A stretch of DNA of 64,000 nt, from positions 27,720,501 to 27,784,500 of the forward strand of contig CM027385.1 of the NCBI GenBank assembly GCA_015680905.1. The letters run 5' to 3'. Source of the stretch: Coptis chinensis. Taxonomy: Eukaryota > Streptophyta > Magnoliopsida > Ranunculales > Ranunculaceae. Made by a program: the position numbers and the translations under genes. Each line of letters starts with the position of its first letter. Positions within the stretch are counted from its first letter, which is position 1. The notes beneath the pieces are model-generated. The model made no database searches. It was not told the DNA's origin and saw nothing but the letters and a program-made list of their open reading frames with translations. Below, in pieces: positions 21,501-32,285 of the stretch.

Positions 21501-23509
21501 TTACCTGACATGGGTGTTGTTGTCGCCATGCTTGGAGTTCTCCTCCGTATCATTGTCCCCGTGATCTAACTCGGCTTGAGGCTTTGAGACGTTATCAGCA
21601 ATAGTGGATAAGGATAAGGAAGTTGCACAGCTTACTGCACAATTATCTGCAAGTAAACAAGATGGCATCAGAAAAAAAAAATGTAACATGTGCTCCTACC
21701 TACAGGAGTTTGTAGAACCTTAATTGTTGTTCATGCTTACCTAATTGCGTCATAGGACTACTCTGACCAGGTGAAGATGTCAGAATCGTGAAATTCTGAT
21801 TGACATAGGTGTGGGAGTGAATTGGGGAGGGAACAGAGCCAGTTCCAGTAGAAAGATTGCGACGATGGTGCTTATTACCATAAAAAAGGTGCAGGCCCAT
21901 CAGTTTCCTACTATGAAGCTCCATTGCTTGCTGCAATTCAGCCTGCTCCAACTTTCTTCTCATAAGCAGTTCATTGGTATTGTAAAACATCCTCGGACTG
22001 CTTTCCATTTGCATACTGAGCTAAAGGTCAAAGGGGTCCCGGTGATCATGGCCAGTAATACCAGATGGTGAGAAATCTCCCAACTCCATCATTGGTTGTT
22101 GTTATTTCCTGTTTATTGGGAAGAGGTGGTAAATGTATTTGACGCATAAAACAAAGATCGAAATTATGAAATTGGAATGTGGAGTGCATGTAGCTATCCG
22201 GGACTTTCCCTTTCTCTTTGTAGGGCTTAACAAGCACACGAGCATCGCAGAAAAAGTGTGGGTTGCCTTTAGCGAGTATGAGCTTCACAGTCTCATAATA
22301 AATACTTGGAAAAGAAACAAGAAGTACACTTCAATCCCCAAGTCTTTAAATTGCAGAAACAATAGCAAAAAATAGGAAAAAAATCTTCACTCAGGTAGAG
22401 ATGAGGAGTAAGGAGAAACCTGAAGTAATTGGAGACGTCTTCTTCTCTGAAAGTGCTGTCAGCTGGGAAAGTCAAGTATATCTGCCTGGATGCAGAGTTA
22501 GCCATTCCTCCGGGGATGCTTAAAAAGTCACTTCTCTCAATTCGAGACTGACCATAATGGTGCAAATCGTCCCCATCCAACATTAACCCAGCTGCTGCCC
22601 TGAAAAAACCAATACCTAATCAAAACAAATCAATGAAACAAAATGAACCAATCCTCAAAATAGAGCTCTATGCTAGTGAAAACAAGAATAGTAATAATAA
22701 ACAGCACACTGCACCTCAATTCTGCTGCTGTTGCAACAAGAAATTTGAGCATTTGCTGCTAGTGTAAGGGAAAGAACCAGAAGCAAGTATCTGGGAGACA
22801 TTGGTCAATCTGCTGTTGATGTTGACAATGTTTCAGACTTCTGGATCTAAGAAGCTCGCGACACTGTTCCATGACATCAAATTCACCACCAAATGTGGTT
22901 GAATCAGTAGAATCATGGAGGAAACGACAGCTTGTCCCATTCTTACAGTAGCCTCTAGCATAGTAAAGGCATGGCTTCCACCCGAAAGGATCCGAGCCGA
23001 TATCTGTGACGGAGTGGCTGCGTCGGTGTTGCTCATTGTTGACACCCCAATTAGGAGGAGGGGAATTGAAGAACATAGCATCAGTGTCGGTGGCAAAGTC
23101 GGATGAGGGGAAAAACAAGTCGGGGTCTTTTGGGCCTTCATCGAGGAAAGGCAAGTGGTCTTGGAGATGAAATTCATCAATGTGGTTGTTTTTGACATTG
23201 TGGTGGAAGCCATTGGGGCTCAAAACATTAAAATCGGTGGAAGCAGAAGAGTGAGAGTGGAGTGGAGTAATCTGGAAGAATTCAGCCTGGAAAGTGGGAA
23301 GAATGGAGAGGCCGTGGGAGAGAGACCTAGTTCATTACAGGCTTTGAGGATGAGAGAGGGACAAGGGATTCAGGTCCAAAAGCAAGGTGGATCATTTCTT
23401 TGTCGCCATGATCTTGGATCAAGAGAAACCCCATGATCTTAGCCGCATTCTCTGGGTCTATGCTTTGAATCCTTGAAAAAACTATTCTTGTTGCTTAATA
23501 AGCATCCAT
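21501..23509 (-). pseudogene. Captured CCCH zinc-finger/RRM gene (C3H53-like), with introns
   Basis: Exons are readable on the minus strand. The start at 23507-23509 is followed by DAY, a TAA stop as fifth codon, then [20 protein letters not shown] and [15 protein letters not shown], the N-terminus of the plant CCCH-53/55 family. A frameshift lies near 23365. The long exon 23223-22759 holds the CCCH finger PCLYYARGYCKNGTSCRFLH (C-x7-C-x5-C-x3-H). An RRM begins at about 22480 ([20 protein letters not shown]) and continues after an intron with [20 protein letters not shown] (22285-22225). Next come MFYNTNELLMRRKLEQAELQ (about 21990-21930) and a last exon ending near 21501. Introns are retained, so the copy came from genomic DNA and not from mRNA. 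The nonsense codon and frameshift mean no normal protein. Such proteins bind RNA. Confidence 0.85.
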
Positions 23510-23605
23510 GATTTGGATTTTCTTTCGGTGTTGGGCAAAAGATGATGGTTTTGGACTTGAAAAACAAAAAAGTACACTCCAACCTCTAAAATAAATAAAT
23601 GACGT

Positions 23606-23627
23606 ACTCACTCACTCACTCACTCAG
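23606..23627. repeat. Microsatellite (CTCA)n
   Basis: About five tandem CTCA units lie upstream of the captured CCCH gene start. Confidence 0.8.
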
Positions 23628-23812
23628 AGTAATCCTTTATCTTCAATTCTCCTACGACTTTTCCTTTTCTTGCCTCACTGCTGCTGTTCTGCAAAAAGAT
23701 ATAAATGAACCAAAAAGAAGAAAGTTAGATTTTTTTTGAGAGGCTCAAAGTAAGTCTCTTAATTTTTCTCTGACTACTACTCTAAATACTAAATCCCTCT
23801 CATGTTTATGTT

Positions 23813-23899
23813 TAAAAAAAAAAAAAAAAAAAAAAAAGGTTAGATTTGGGTATCTAAAAAAAGCTAGGAAAAATATGATATCCTACTACTACAGTACTA

Positions 23900-23936
<37 letters not shown>

Positions 23937-24006
23937 TTAGATTTGGGTATCTAAAAAAAGCTAGGAAAAATATGGTATCCTACTACTACTACAGTACTAC
24001 TGCTAC

Positions 24007-24051
<45 letters not shown>

Positions 24052-24465
24052 TTAGATTTGGGTATCTAAAAAAAGCTAGGAAAAATATGATATCCTACTA
24101 CTACTACTACAGTACTACTGCTACAAACAAAAAAAAGGTTAGATTTGGGTATCTAAAAAAAGCTAGGAAAAATATGATATCTTACTACTACTACAGTACT
24201 ACTGCTACAAACAAAAAAAAGGTTAGATTTGGGTATCTAAAAAAAGCTAGGAAAAATATGGTATCCTACTACTGCTACAAAAAAAAAAAAGGTTAGATTT
24301 GGGTATCTAAAAAAAGCTAGGAAAAATATGATATCCTACTACTACTACAGTACTACTGCTACAAAAAAAAAATAAAAAAAAAAAAAATAAAAATAAAAAT
24401 CTGGGTATCTAAAAAAAGCTAGGAAAAATATGATATCCTACTACTACTACAGTACTACTGCTACT
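23813..24465. repeat. Poly(A)-containing minisatellite, seven copies
   Basis: A unit of about 66-115 bp is repeated in tandem. Each has an A run of varying length, then ggttagatttgggtatct, an A7 block, gctaggaaaaatatg, tatcc and a (TAC)n block ending in gtactactgctac. The core tctaaaaaaagctagg occurs seven times (near 23854, 23951, 24062, 24152, 24236, 24302, 24407). Copies differ mainly in A-run length (about 9 to 43) and TAC number, so slippage adds to unit duplication. It separates the two captured genes. Confidence 0.92.
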
Positions 24466-24512
24466 TAGTAGTTACCTACCATGTAAGTCTGGACTCTCTG
24501 AATCCAACATCT

Positions 24513-25321
24513 TTAAGAGTTTATAACTAAACACTCCACTATAGACTTAAAATTTAAAAATTCGAGAATCTGTTGTTCAAGTGCCCGGATATCAGTATTA
24601 GGATGCAGTCCAAGAACTACCATGCTCTCAAACAGCCTCGAAGGCTCTTTTACAGATCTGTGACCATGCAGAACATAGATAATCGAGTCGTCAAATACAC
24701 CGAGACTACATAAGAAACACAAAAGTAAATGAATTTTACGTTTTGCAACAAATGAACTCTCTGGAAGGCACCTTTGCATATTCATTTTTCTGACTAAAGT
24801 GCTACTCTTTTTAAGAGATTGATAAATAGTATTTCCATCAAATATGTCGGGAGTTTCCATAAAGAAGATTCACACTTTGATATTTAAGTTCTAATTTCAT
24901 TAACAGAAACGATTATCAATGATTGATTCTGCTGTACTACAGAGTGTAATAAGTGAAAATTTAAGCAGAATTCACGTCAACTACTTGATCAGAAGAAGAA
25001 CAAAGAAAGAGATTAGCATACCATGGCATGCAATCAAACCTTGCCTTGGCGACGCCGGGCTAGTCAAAACTTCAGATTATATATTTGCTTTCTTGACTTC
25101 GAAAGCAGAAGGTGAGGAGCCTTTTAATACCCTTGTGAACTGGCATTGAAATTTCTGAAATTGGCTATTGTCATCTTAATTGAAAATACAGCAGAAGGAC
25201 GTGGGGAACGAGGCGCTACTGCCACAACAGCTTTCGCAACATCCTCAATAGTCCGCATAAAATATGCAACACTCCATCCAAGACTACCAGAATCTTCAAT
25301 CTTAGTCATCTCTCTTAACAA
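24513..25321 (-). pseudogene. Captured DENN (AEX-3) domain gene fragment, N-terminal part
   Basis: On the minus strand a first exon (about 25305-25060) reads MTKIEDSGSLGWSVAYFMRT and IEDVAKAVVAVAPRSPRPSA; after a small frameshift near 25170 it continues with QFTRVLKGSSPSAFEVKKAN. A second piece (about 24670-24560) reads HGHRSVKEPSRLFESMVVLG and LHPNTDIRALEQQ. This order of blocks matches the N-terminus of plant DENN domain proteins as I remember them; DENN proteins act as exchange factors for Rab GTPases. The copy stops before most of the DENN domain. Family assignment is from memory of conserved blocks. Confidence 0.68.
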
Positions 25322-25329
25322 TTACACCA

Positions 25330-27100
25330 GATAAAAATTCTGATCCTTCTGAAAAAAGTATGTCATAGCCATAAGTTAGTTACTCCCTCACAACTGAAGT
25401 ATGTAATGCACAAAAAAACTTGTGTGCCATAAATCATAAGAAATGAAAAAAAAAACACAAATCATACATCAAAGAGATGAAAAATTCACACACATGAAGT
25501 TTAATGAACATGGGCATGGCATGATGCAAGTTATATGAAAAAAGAATACAAATTTAACAATACTCAACAGATAATTTTACAGAAAAAGTGACAACGGTTA
25601 TTTAATTTACTCTCTTTTTTCACATTATAAACATTTTGAGTAACAACGGTTCCAACACGCAAACACTTGTCTTTCTCCTGCATAAGATAAAATGGTACAA
25701 CTGCTCCCCAAACACTTGTCTTTCTCCTGCATAACAAAATTAAAAGCACTAAACAAATATGGGAAGGATTTGACCAACCATCACGAACTTCAATTAGTTT
25801 CTAATAAGAATGCATGAAAAGAAATTGAATCAGGCTACAATAATTGGAATTACAATCCCACTCCAGCAAAACTTTTGATACCAAGATTAAGATTTAATGA
25901 CAATTATAACATGGTACAAGACTACAAAAAAGCACTTGTGTAACCTGAAACAAATGAATGACAACACAAGATGGATAATAACTGATATTAAATCTCTTAA
26001 GGAAATTCTATATTAGTTGAATATGCAAAAGAATTACCTGAATGACAAACATGAAAAGCTCAAATAAGCTAATTAAGTAGCACTACATAAGTATACATAA
26101 CTGAACAAGCTGTGAGATTTCTACAAAAACATCTTGCTGTGAAGACTCGTATGTAAAGACTTTATCAAAAGTAAAATGGTGTTTTTGCCCTGCAGACAAT
26201 AAAATATGACATGTTCATACAAAGTTTCAATCACGATAAGACCCCATTCAATAAACATACAGTGTAGTTGAACTTCCCATCTAACAAAAAATGAGTGTAA
26301 TTTTGAATTACCTAACTCGTCGATGAGGTCTGTGAACACAAAGTGTAACATACAGAGTCCATTTTTATTGAAGGTTGGGAGGTTTTAGAAGTTCAGCAGA
26401 GTGTGAAATAGAGAGTCCATTTTTATTCACCCAAGATTTTCATTTTAGTCATATTTAACTTGACAAACGAAAATACTACACTAGTTAAACATTTAGCAGA
26501 TTGAACACTTAGTAAGAAGAGACAACATTAACAACAGCAGGCACCTCAAAATCTCAAAATATTGAACCCCATATCATAAATTCGACAAAGAACGATTAAA
26601 AGTAAACCATTGGTTCAAACCAAACTATTAAAAAATCATAAAATAACAGTAAAAAAAAGGTAATCAATACTTTATGAGCAGAGAAATCATAAAGCTCTCA
26701 GCTTGATTGATATCTGAATTAGATCCATTAGAAATAGAGATAAACTTGTTAATTAGAAAACTCAGAAATCATTCTTTAGCAAATTTACCATCAAAATCCA
26801 CTCTTTTACATATTAAAAACAATCTTGTACTGATCCATTGAAAATCAGCATAATAAACAACAATCGACTAATAAAATTAAATATGTTCAGCAGATAATGA
26901 AAACCCTAAACATCAACTACTCACCTCGGTTAAAGAGAATCTTTTCTTCAGTAGATCGAAAAAATGAAAATCTCGAAACCCTAGACATACAAAACCAAAA
27001 CCAAAATCAAAACCTTAAATAATTTGTAGGAGGAAGAAGAGAAGGCGAAAAAGAAGGAAGACGAGGATAGAGCAACTCACCGAGTGAAGAAGAAGTCCAC
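25330..27100 (-). other. Intron-like and 5'-UTR-like sequence upstream of the DENN fragment
   Basis: No ORF is convincing. On the minus strand two good splice donors are visible, GGTGAGT at about 27077 and GAGGTGAGT at about 26928. They follow short blocks that look like untranslated first exons. They may be the 5' end of the captured DENN gene, giving a captured block of about 2.5 kb. This is an inference. Confidence 0.4.
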
Positions 27101-27279
27101 GACAGCAGTGGCAGCACCACTCGTCGAAGCTTTAGTTTATCTGTTTCCCCTTTTTTTTTCTATTGTTTTTTTTAGATGAGCGCCAGAAGTGAAATACTCC
27201 CGCTTCAGTTTATCTATTTTTTCCCATGTAATATTCTTTTTCTTGTTTTTTTTTTCTTAGTTTCTAACGTATGAGTAAA

Positions 27280-27442
27280 CTTTGCTAAATATCTAAAGAA
27301 ATGTTACGTAATAATTCAACTATTTAAGCAATGGTTGATTGCATTGCCAACGGATAGTATATGTGACTAATTTTCTAACGGCTGTATAAGTGTTACAAAT
27401 GAAAAATCCCAATTGTTGCAAATTCACCAAAATGGTGTAGTG
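27280..27442. repeat. Right subterminal and terminal region of the CACTA element
   Basis: It contains gccaacggatag, ctaacggctg and the terminus caccaaaatggtgtagtg. The last 18 bases can also form a short hairpin (caccaaaatggtg). Confidence 0.75.
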
Positions 27443-27445
27443 CAT
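27443..27445. repeat. Target site duplication CAT, right copy
   Basis: It matches CAT at 14484-14486 next to the other CACTA terminus. Confidence 0.85.
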
Positions 27446-28062
27446 GTCCTATATTGGGTTATTAAGAGGCTACTAGACCCACCGTTTCCATGTACACATT
27501 AGATATTGCAACCATATCAATAATTTGCAATAGCAATCACTTTTAAAGCATCAGATAGTTTTGTTCAAGGGGTTCCTATTTGGTGCTTTTAATCGTAAGA
27601 ATATCAAATATACATTTTACAGGGAACTGTGAGTGAGTTATCGGTGGCATTACTTAAAGGACATGTTTATCGATTGGGTTGATGTTTGCAGGTCCTCTAC
27701 GTGAGTAATGGTCATCACCTTAAGAATGTGAGCATCAGTAGGTAATGCCCATTTTAACTCCTTTTCTCTTTAGAATATATGGCATGCAAGATTTTTGTTT
27801 ATGGAGGCTAGCTTACTGTATTGGTTTAGCACTTTAGATCAACACGTTGAAATTCTAATGAGTAAAGCATATGAACTTCTAGGTTCCTTGAAAAATGGTG
27901 ATTGAGTTTTCTGTCATTATTCTATTATTCTAATGTGCTCTATTTCATTCTTGGTAGTTGTTGTATTGGGTTTATTAGTGCTTGATTGTTTGATTATTTG
28001 TGAATTTATTGTTTGTTTTTGGGTGTTTAGGGATTCATGTCATTTGAGGAAACTGATAGGAT
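27446..28062. other. Flanking DNA between CACTA element and LINE
   Basis: It continues the pre-insertion sequence that ends at 14486. No gene is readable. The last 15 bases (28048-28062) are the left LINE target duplication. Confidence 0.5.
28048..28062. repeat. LINE target site duplication, left copy
   Basis: GGAAACTGATAGGAT is repeated exactly at 30105-30119, directly after the LINE A-rich tail. Confidence 0.92.
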
Positions 28063-28726
28063 GTTTCTAGGTGGTATGACTCAAGAAAGGCAAGATCATC
28101 TCCATCAAATGTTGAACATTCAAATAGGTGCTTTACCTGAAAAGTACTTGGGTGTGCCTTTGATAGTAGGTAGAATCACTAGGGCAGCAGTGACTCCTTT
28201 ACTAGACAAAATCAGGAAAAGGATTACTGCGTGGAAAGACAAGCTTCTCTCCTTTCAAGGGAGATGCGTGCTTATACAGTCGGTTTTTTCTAGCATCCCA
28301 ATATACAATATGGGGGTTTACAAGTGGCCATCTAGCGTCATTAAAGAAGTAGAGTCAATACGCAGAAACTTTCTATGGTCGGGTAATCCTGCGATCAAGA
28401 AATGTGTAACAGTCTCTTGGGATAAAGTTTGCAAACCGAAGGAGGAAGGGGGGTTGGGCATGAGAAGGTTATGGGAGCTCAATCTGGCATTGTTGATGAA
28501 GTTGGCTTGGCATGTCAAATACAAGGAAGATGATTTTGCTGTGTTTATGCTAAGTGAATACTTTACTAGAGACAATGAACCCATCGAATACTACACAAAG
28601 TCATCTCTATGGCCAGGTATCGGATGGGCTCTACACGAAGTTACTTCAAGATCTCAACGGCTTATAGGTGATGGGAACAAAGTGGACCTATGGAGAGATG
28701 TCTGGGTTGGTGAGCAATCGATCTAA
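28063..28726 (+). pseudogene. LINE RT C-terminal part
   Basis: It holds LPEKYLGVPLIVGRITRAAV, DKIRKRITAWKDKLLSFQGR, RRNFLWSGNPAIKKCVTVSW and KPKEEGGLGMRRLWELNLAL, the region after the catalytic palm of plant L1 RT. The frame ends in a TAA at 28724. The catalytic palm was never copied into this insertion. Confidence 0.88.
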
Positions 28727-28822
28727 CAGGCTTTATAGCTTTCTACAACCCAGCTGAAGAATTGCAGGGCAAAACTCAGTTCGATAATTCATAATGGTGT
28801 ATGGAACATACCTCCTCCACTT

Positions 28823-29180
28823 TTGGTGTTGTTGCAACATATGGGAGTGGACACAGAGAACCTTCCGGTCATAAGGCAAGATGAAAGGGATTGTAGTGTC
28901 TGGAAGGAGGACCTTAAGGGAAATTTTTCAGTCTCTGCAGCATTTCAAGTCATTCGAAGAAAAAACACGAAAGTGGATTGGCAGCAACAAGTGTGGAATG
29001 AGTATGTGCATCCTCGAACTACAGGTATTGCTTGGAAACTTTGCCGAAAGTGTGCGGCAACAGACGCTGCCATGCAACGCAGAGGCCTTCAGATGGCGTC
29101 CAAATGTTACTTGGGTTGTCAGGTAGAAGAAAATCTCTAGCACATCATATGGGACTGCAGTTTCGCAAAGGAAATATGGG
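28823..29180 (+). pseudogene. LINE zf-RVT region
   Basis: The open frame holds VWNEYVHPRTTGIAWKLCRK and CYLGCQVEENL. A TAG follows where related elements read through, and HIIWDCSFAKEIW continues in the same frame up to about 29180. This is the zinc-binding RT-associated region between RT and RNase H. Confidence 0.8.
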
Positions 29181-29185
29181 AGTGG

Positions 29186-29925
29186 GTGGCATGGCAGTTT
29201 GGATTCCGATGCTTTACAAATTTAAAGGAGGAAATATCGAGATGTAATCACAGAAGTACAATCATTGTACATTTGTGGACTACAGCCGTAATGGAAGGAA
29301 TGGTTCTCCTTTGGAAGCACAGGAACCTAGTAGTCTTTGACAACAAACGACCACACTTAATGCAGTGCAAGATAAAGCTCCAAACCCTTATACACAATGC
29401 CTACTTCCTCTCTAAAGGAAGTATGCATGGTGTGTCAGATATGAGGATTCTAGAAAAATGGGGTTTACAAGCAAGACATCCGAGAGCCCAAAAAATTAGA
29501 AACTGTAAGTGGTACCCACCTGATCTCGGCATCATTAAGATCAACACAGATGGTGCATCCAAAGGAAATCCCGGTGAAGCAAGTTATGGTGCAATCTTTA
29601 GGAATTTGAATTGTAAAATCATACAAGTTCTGTGCAAAAATATTGGTTTTAACACTTACTACATAGCTGAAATCCGGGGTATTCTTGAGGGTATTGAGGA
29701 GGTAGTAAGCAAGGGGTGGAATAAAGTATGGGCCGGGTGAAATCAGACTCTACAGCAGCAGTACCATGGCCTTTGGAGAGGACCAACTTCCATGGTTCTT
29801 AAAACAAAGGTGGAAGAGAGTTCAAAGAAGTTTGTCTCATTGCCAGATTACAAGCATTTGGCGGGAAGCAAACTTTGCAGCTGATTTAGCCGCAAATCAT
29901 GCACTTTCACTCAATTGCACAGATT
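29186..29925 (+). pseudogene. LINE RNase H domain
   Basis: It contains KINTDGASKGNPGEASYGAI (catalytic Asp in TDG), AEIRGILEGIEE (catalytic Glu), a shift near 29740, then SDSTAA (catalytic Asp) and WREANFAADLAANHAL. This is the plant L1 C-terminal RNase H (RVT_3 type) that removes RNA from the hybrid. Catalytic residues are present, but the domain is split by a frameshift. Confidence 0.85.
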
Positions 29926-30104
29926 AAGTTTTGTATGAGGGAAGACCCGACTGGCTTACTAGATGGGAATCTCCCTCGGTGACCTACTATAGGTTTGTTT
30001 AATGGTGGTTAGGGATTGTACAAACCCAAACCAACTACTACAATGTAACTTGTACCTCCTTTTACCATACTAATACAATTTTGCTAACTTAGGGAAAAAA
30101 AAAG

Positions 30105-30119
30105 GGAAACTGATAGGAT
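30105..30119. repeat. LINE target site duplication, right copy
   Basis: An exact match of the 15 bases at 28048-28062. Confidence 0.92.
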
Positions 30120-30690
30120 TGGATGAACATATGCTGTTAATTAAAATTGAACATTACATGTGCATGTCCTGTTAAAGAAAACTTTGGAATTAGACTTTTT
30201 GTGCAGGGGAATCCTTTATTGCATTTGTTATGAAAGGTATATCTAGATCTCAGGGAAAGTGAGTATATATCAGTTGGGAAAGAAGGGTACATACTAAACT
30301 AACAAAAAGATTTTGTACTTCTTGCTAGCATTGCGCAATCCGTAATAATTTATTTATACATACGTTTTTGGTGATTATTGTGAATATTGTTGAGCACCTT
30401 ATACAAAAATAACTATTAAACCATCTTCTTAAAGTTCTAGCCTTCTTAATATTGAGTTAAGAAAGAAAGCTTGCCCCTAACGAGGCTAATACTTTTATAG
30501 TAGTTGTAATTATGCTATAACTCTAACTTAATTACTTTGCTTTACCAATGTAATTTAATTTATTGTGCAGTGTTATTCTTTTTTTTCTGTGTAGAGGTGT
30601 GTTGGTGCTAGCCTCTAGGCATTAGCCCAGTTCCGGCACTCGAAGTTCATTCATCCACATAGCATTCCAACTTGCAATCTAAAAATCATG
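30120..30690. other. Flanking DNA between LINE and solo LTR
   Basis: AT-rich with no gene recognised. It is continuous with the sequence left of the LINE insertion. Confidence 0.5.
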
Positions 30691-30695
30691 TTGCG
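30691..30695. repeat. Target site duplication TTGCG, left of solo LTR
   Basis: Identical to 32124-32128 on the other side. Confidence 0.92.
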
Positions 30696-32123
30696 TGATA
30701 TAAGTAAAAAGATAGTTTTACCTGCGCATAAGCTACGAAACTCAAACGCGAGTAAAACTAGAACTATTTTCTTGCTTAATGTTATCAAAGTTTTCTACTC
30801 TCGATGCTATTGCAATAGAGTTGGAATAGAAAATTCGTTCCACTCTTAGTTCTTTAGAAATCTAAGTTAACTACGATTATCAATCTATCAAATCAATGAG
30901 AGTAATGATGGAAATTTTACTACTATGACAATTAAAATACTAAGGTTCGAATCTAGATAAAGAATTAGGGGAATTTGATTCCACCTTGAATTCAACTTAA
31001 TAAACTAGCATAGATTGTTGTAATCCAATTCTTCTGTTCTTACGATAAGAATTGGTCGTTCTAATCCCTAATCATTCATAGCAATCTCTACCAAATAATG
31101 ACTAGCATGTGAGGAAGTTCAACCCATTCTCATGGCGAATCAACTACTTTCTAGAATGGAATAGAATCTTACAACTATTTCTACACTACACAATCAAGTT
31201 TTCATCAAGGCTTCCTCAAACCCCTCTAATGGAGGTTTAGCCTTGATTCATAAAACTATCATTTATATAGGAATTAAAACAAGACATGATATAAAGACTA
31301 TAAATTTGCTATATTGATCTACTCAAGAATTCAAAACTGAATTAACAATTAAGAAATGATTAATAACTAAAGAATTGAATTTAGATCTAAGTGATTTAAT
31401 AAACTAAAACTAAATTTATGAATAACTAACTACTTTTATTGATCTAATGAATAATAACAATACTGATTCAAAACTGAATTTAAAACAAAGTAATTAAAAC
31501 TAATTAATGGAGTCTATGCTAATTTATTTTCTAATCTAGGTCTAGCTAATGAGTCTCCTCTTTCCTCCCTTCAAGAAGAGAAAGAGATCCCCAATTTCGT
31601 GCATGGGCCTGGAGCCATGTTTTGGGCCGGAAAATCGAGCCCAAAACCCAATTTCTTCAGTCCACAGAGCCCTTTTCAGCTAGATTTGACTTCAATAGAC
31701 TTTTCGTCCACTTCTGCTCTTCTGATTAGGTTAAGATTTGGACCATTGGAACGCTCTTTCCAAGATGGTCGTTTTGACATAAGGTAGGCCCAATTCCGAG
31801 GTCTGAGTCCAAAGATACAGTCATCGGAAGTTCTGCTAATATTTGTGCGCTGTTTCTGCCCGTGTGGACTTGACTTTTCAGCTTTGACCGGGCTTTAAAA
31901 AGGCTTTTTCTCCTTGAATCTTGGCCTTTAATCATAGAACTTCTTAGCAACCAACCCTTGCTAATTTATCTTGCAAAAGTGACACATTTCTGTACATAAT
32001 CGACTCCAATGCCTGAAATATATAAAAGCACGTAATCAGCATTAACTCTTATTTATTACTCGCATAATTGGTCTAAAAGTATTATTGTTAAGGGGTTAAA
32101 ACTACAGTTTTGGGCTCTTATCA
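30696..32123 (-). mobile_element. Solo LTR of the Athila family
   Basis: It begins TGATATAAG and ends GGGCTCTTATCA like the LTRs of elements A and C. Neither a primer site nor a polypurine tract follows. The 5-bp direct repeat TTGCG flanks it exactly (30691-30695 and 32124-32128). A complete element therefore inserted here and was reduced to one LTR by recombination between its two LTRs. Confidence 0.94.
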
Positions 32124-32128
32124 TTGCG
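32124..32128. repeat. Target site duplication TTGCG, right of solo LTR
   Basis: Identical to 30691-30695. Confidence 0.92.
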
Positions 32129-32244
32129 TCTACGCCCTATCCGGCCTACTTCTCCAACTGATTCATGTGACTTCTAATTCTGGATGACGAGGTTGGTTTT
32201 GCGTATATAACCAGCATGAAGCACGTAAATTGTCGGATCATCAA

Positions 32245-32246
<2 letters not shown>

Positions 32247-32285
<39 letters not shown>
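32247..32285. repeat. Poly-T run (39 bp)
   Basis: An uninterrupted T run. It could be the tail of a minus-strand retroposon, but I see no matching body or target duplication. Confidence 0.9.

Larger units (their letters stand above)
14487..27442. mobile_element. CACTA (En/Spm) element with captured host genes and a nested LINE
   Basis: The left end is CACTACACCATAAC and the right end ...ATGGTGTAGTG, so the terminal inverted repeat is an 11-bp perfect CACTACACCAT. It is flanked by the 3-bp direct repeat CAT (14484-14486 and 27443-27445), the hallmark of CACTA transposition. Subterminal aacggtt/taacggata motifs occur at both ends. There is no transposase inside. About 5.9 kb is a later LINE insertion, so the element was about 7 kb. 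The cargo is two host gene pieces on the minus strand and a minisatellite. Its terminal bases match CACTA element D, which carries transposase genes. Confidence 0.88.
28063..30104 (+). mobile_element. 5'-truncated LINE with 15-bp target duplication
   Basis: It starts inside ORF2, in the RT C-terminal part, and ends with an A-rich tail (gggaaaaaaaaag). Exact 15-bp direct repeats flank it. It therefore arrived by target-primed reverse transcription that stopped early. It belongs to the same broad family as the LINE at 14.8-20.8 kb: GVYKWPSSVIKEVE here against SVYKWPQSIIKEGE there. Confidence 0.92.

Noticed and set aside
24087-24296. ORF with repeated YYYYSTTATNKKK
   Set aside because: Translation of the minisatellite; not a protein.
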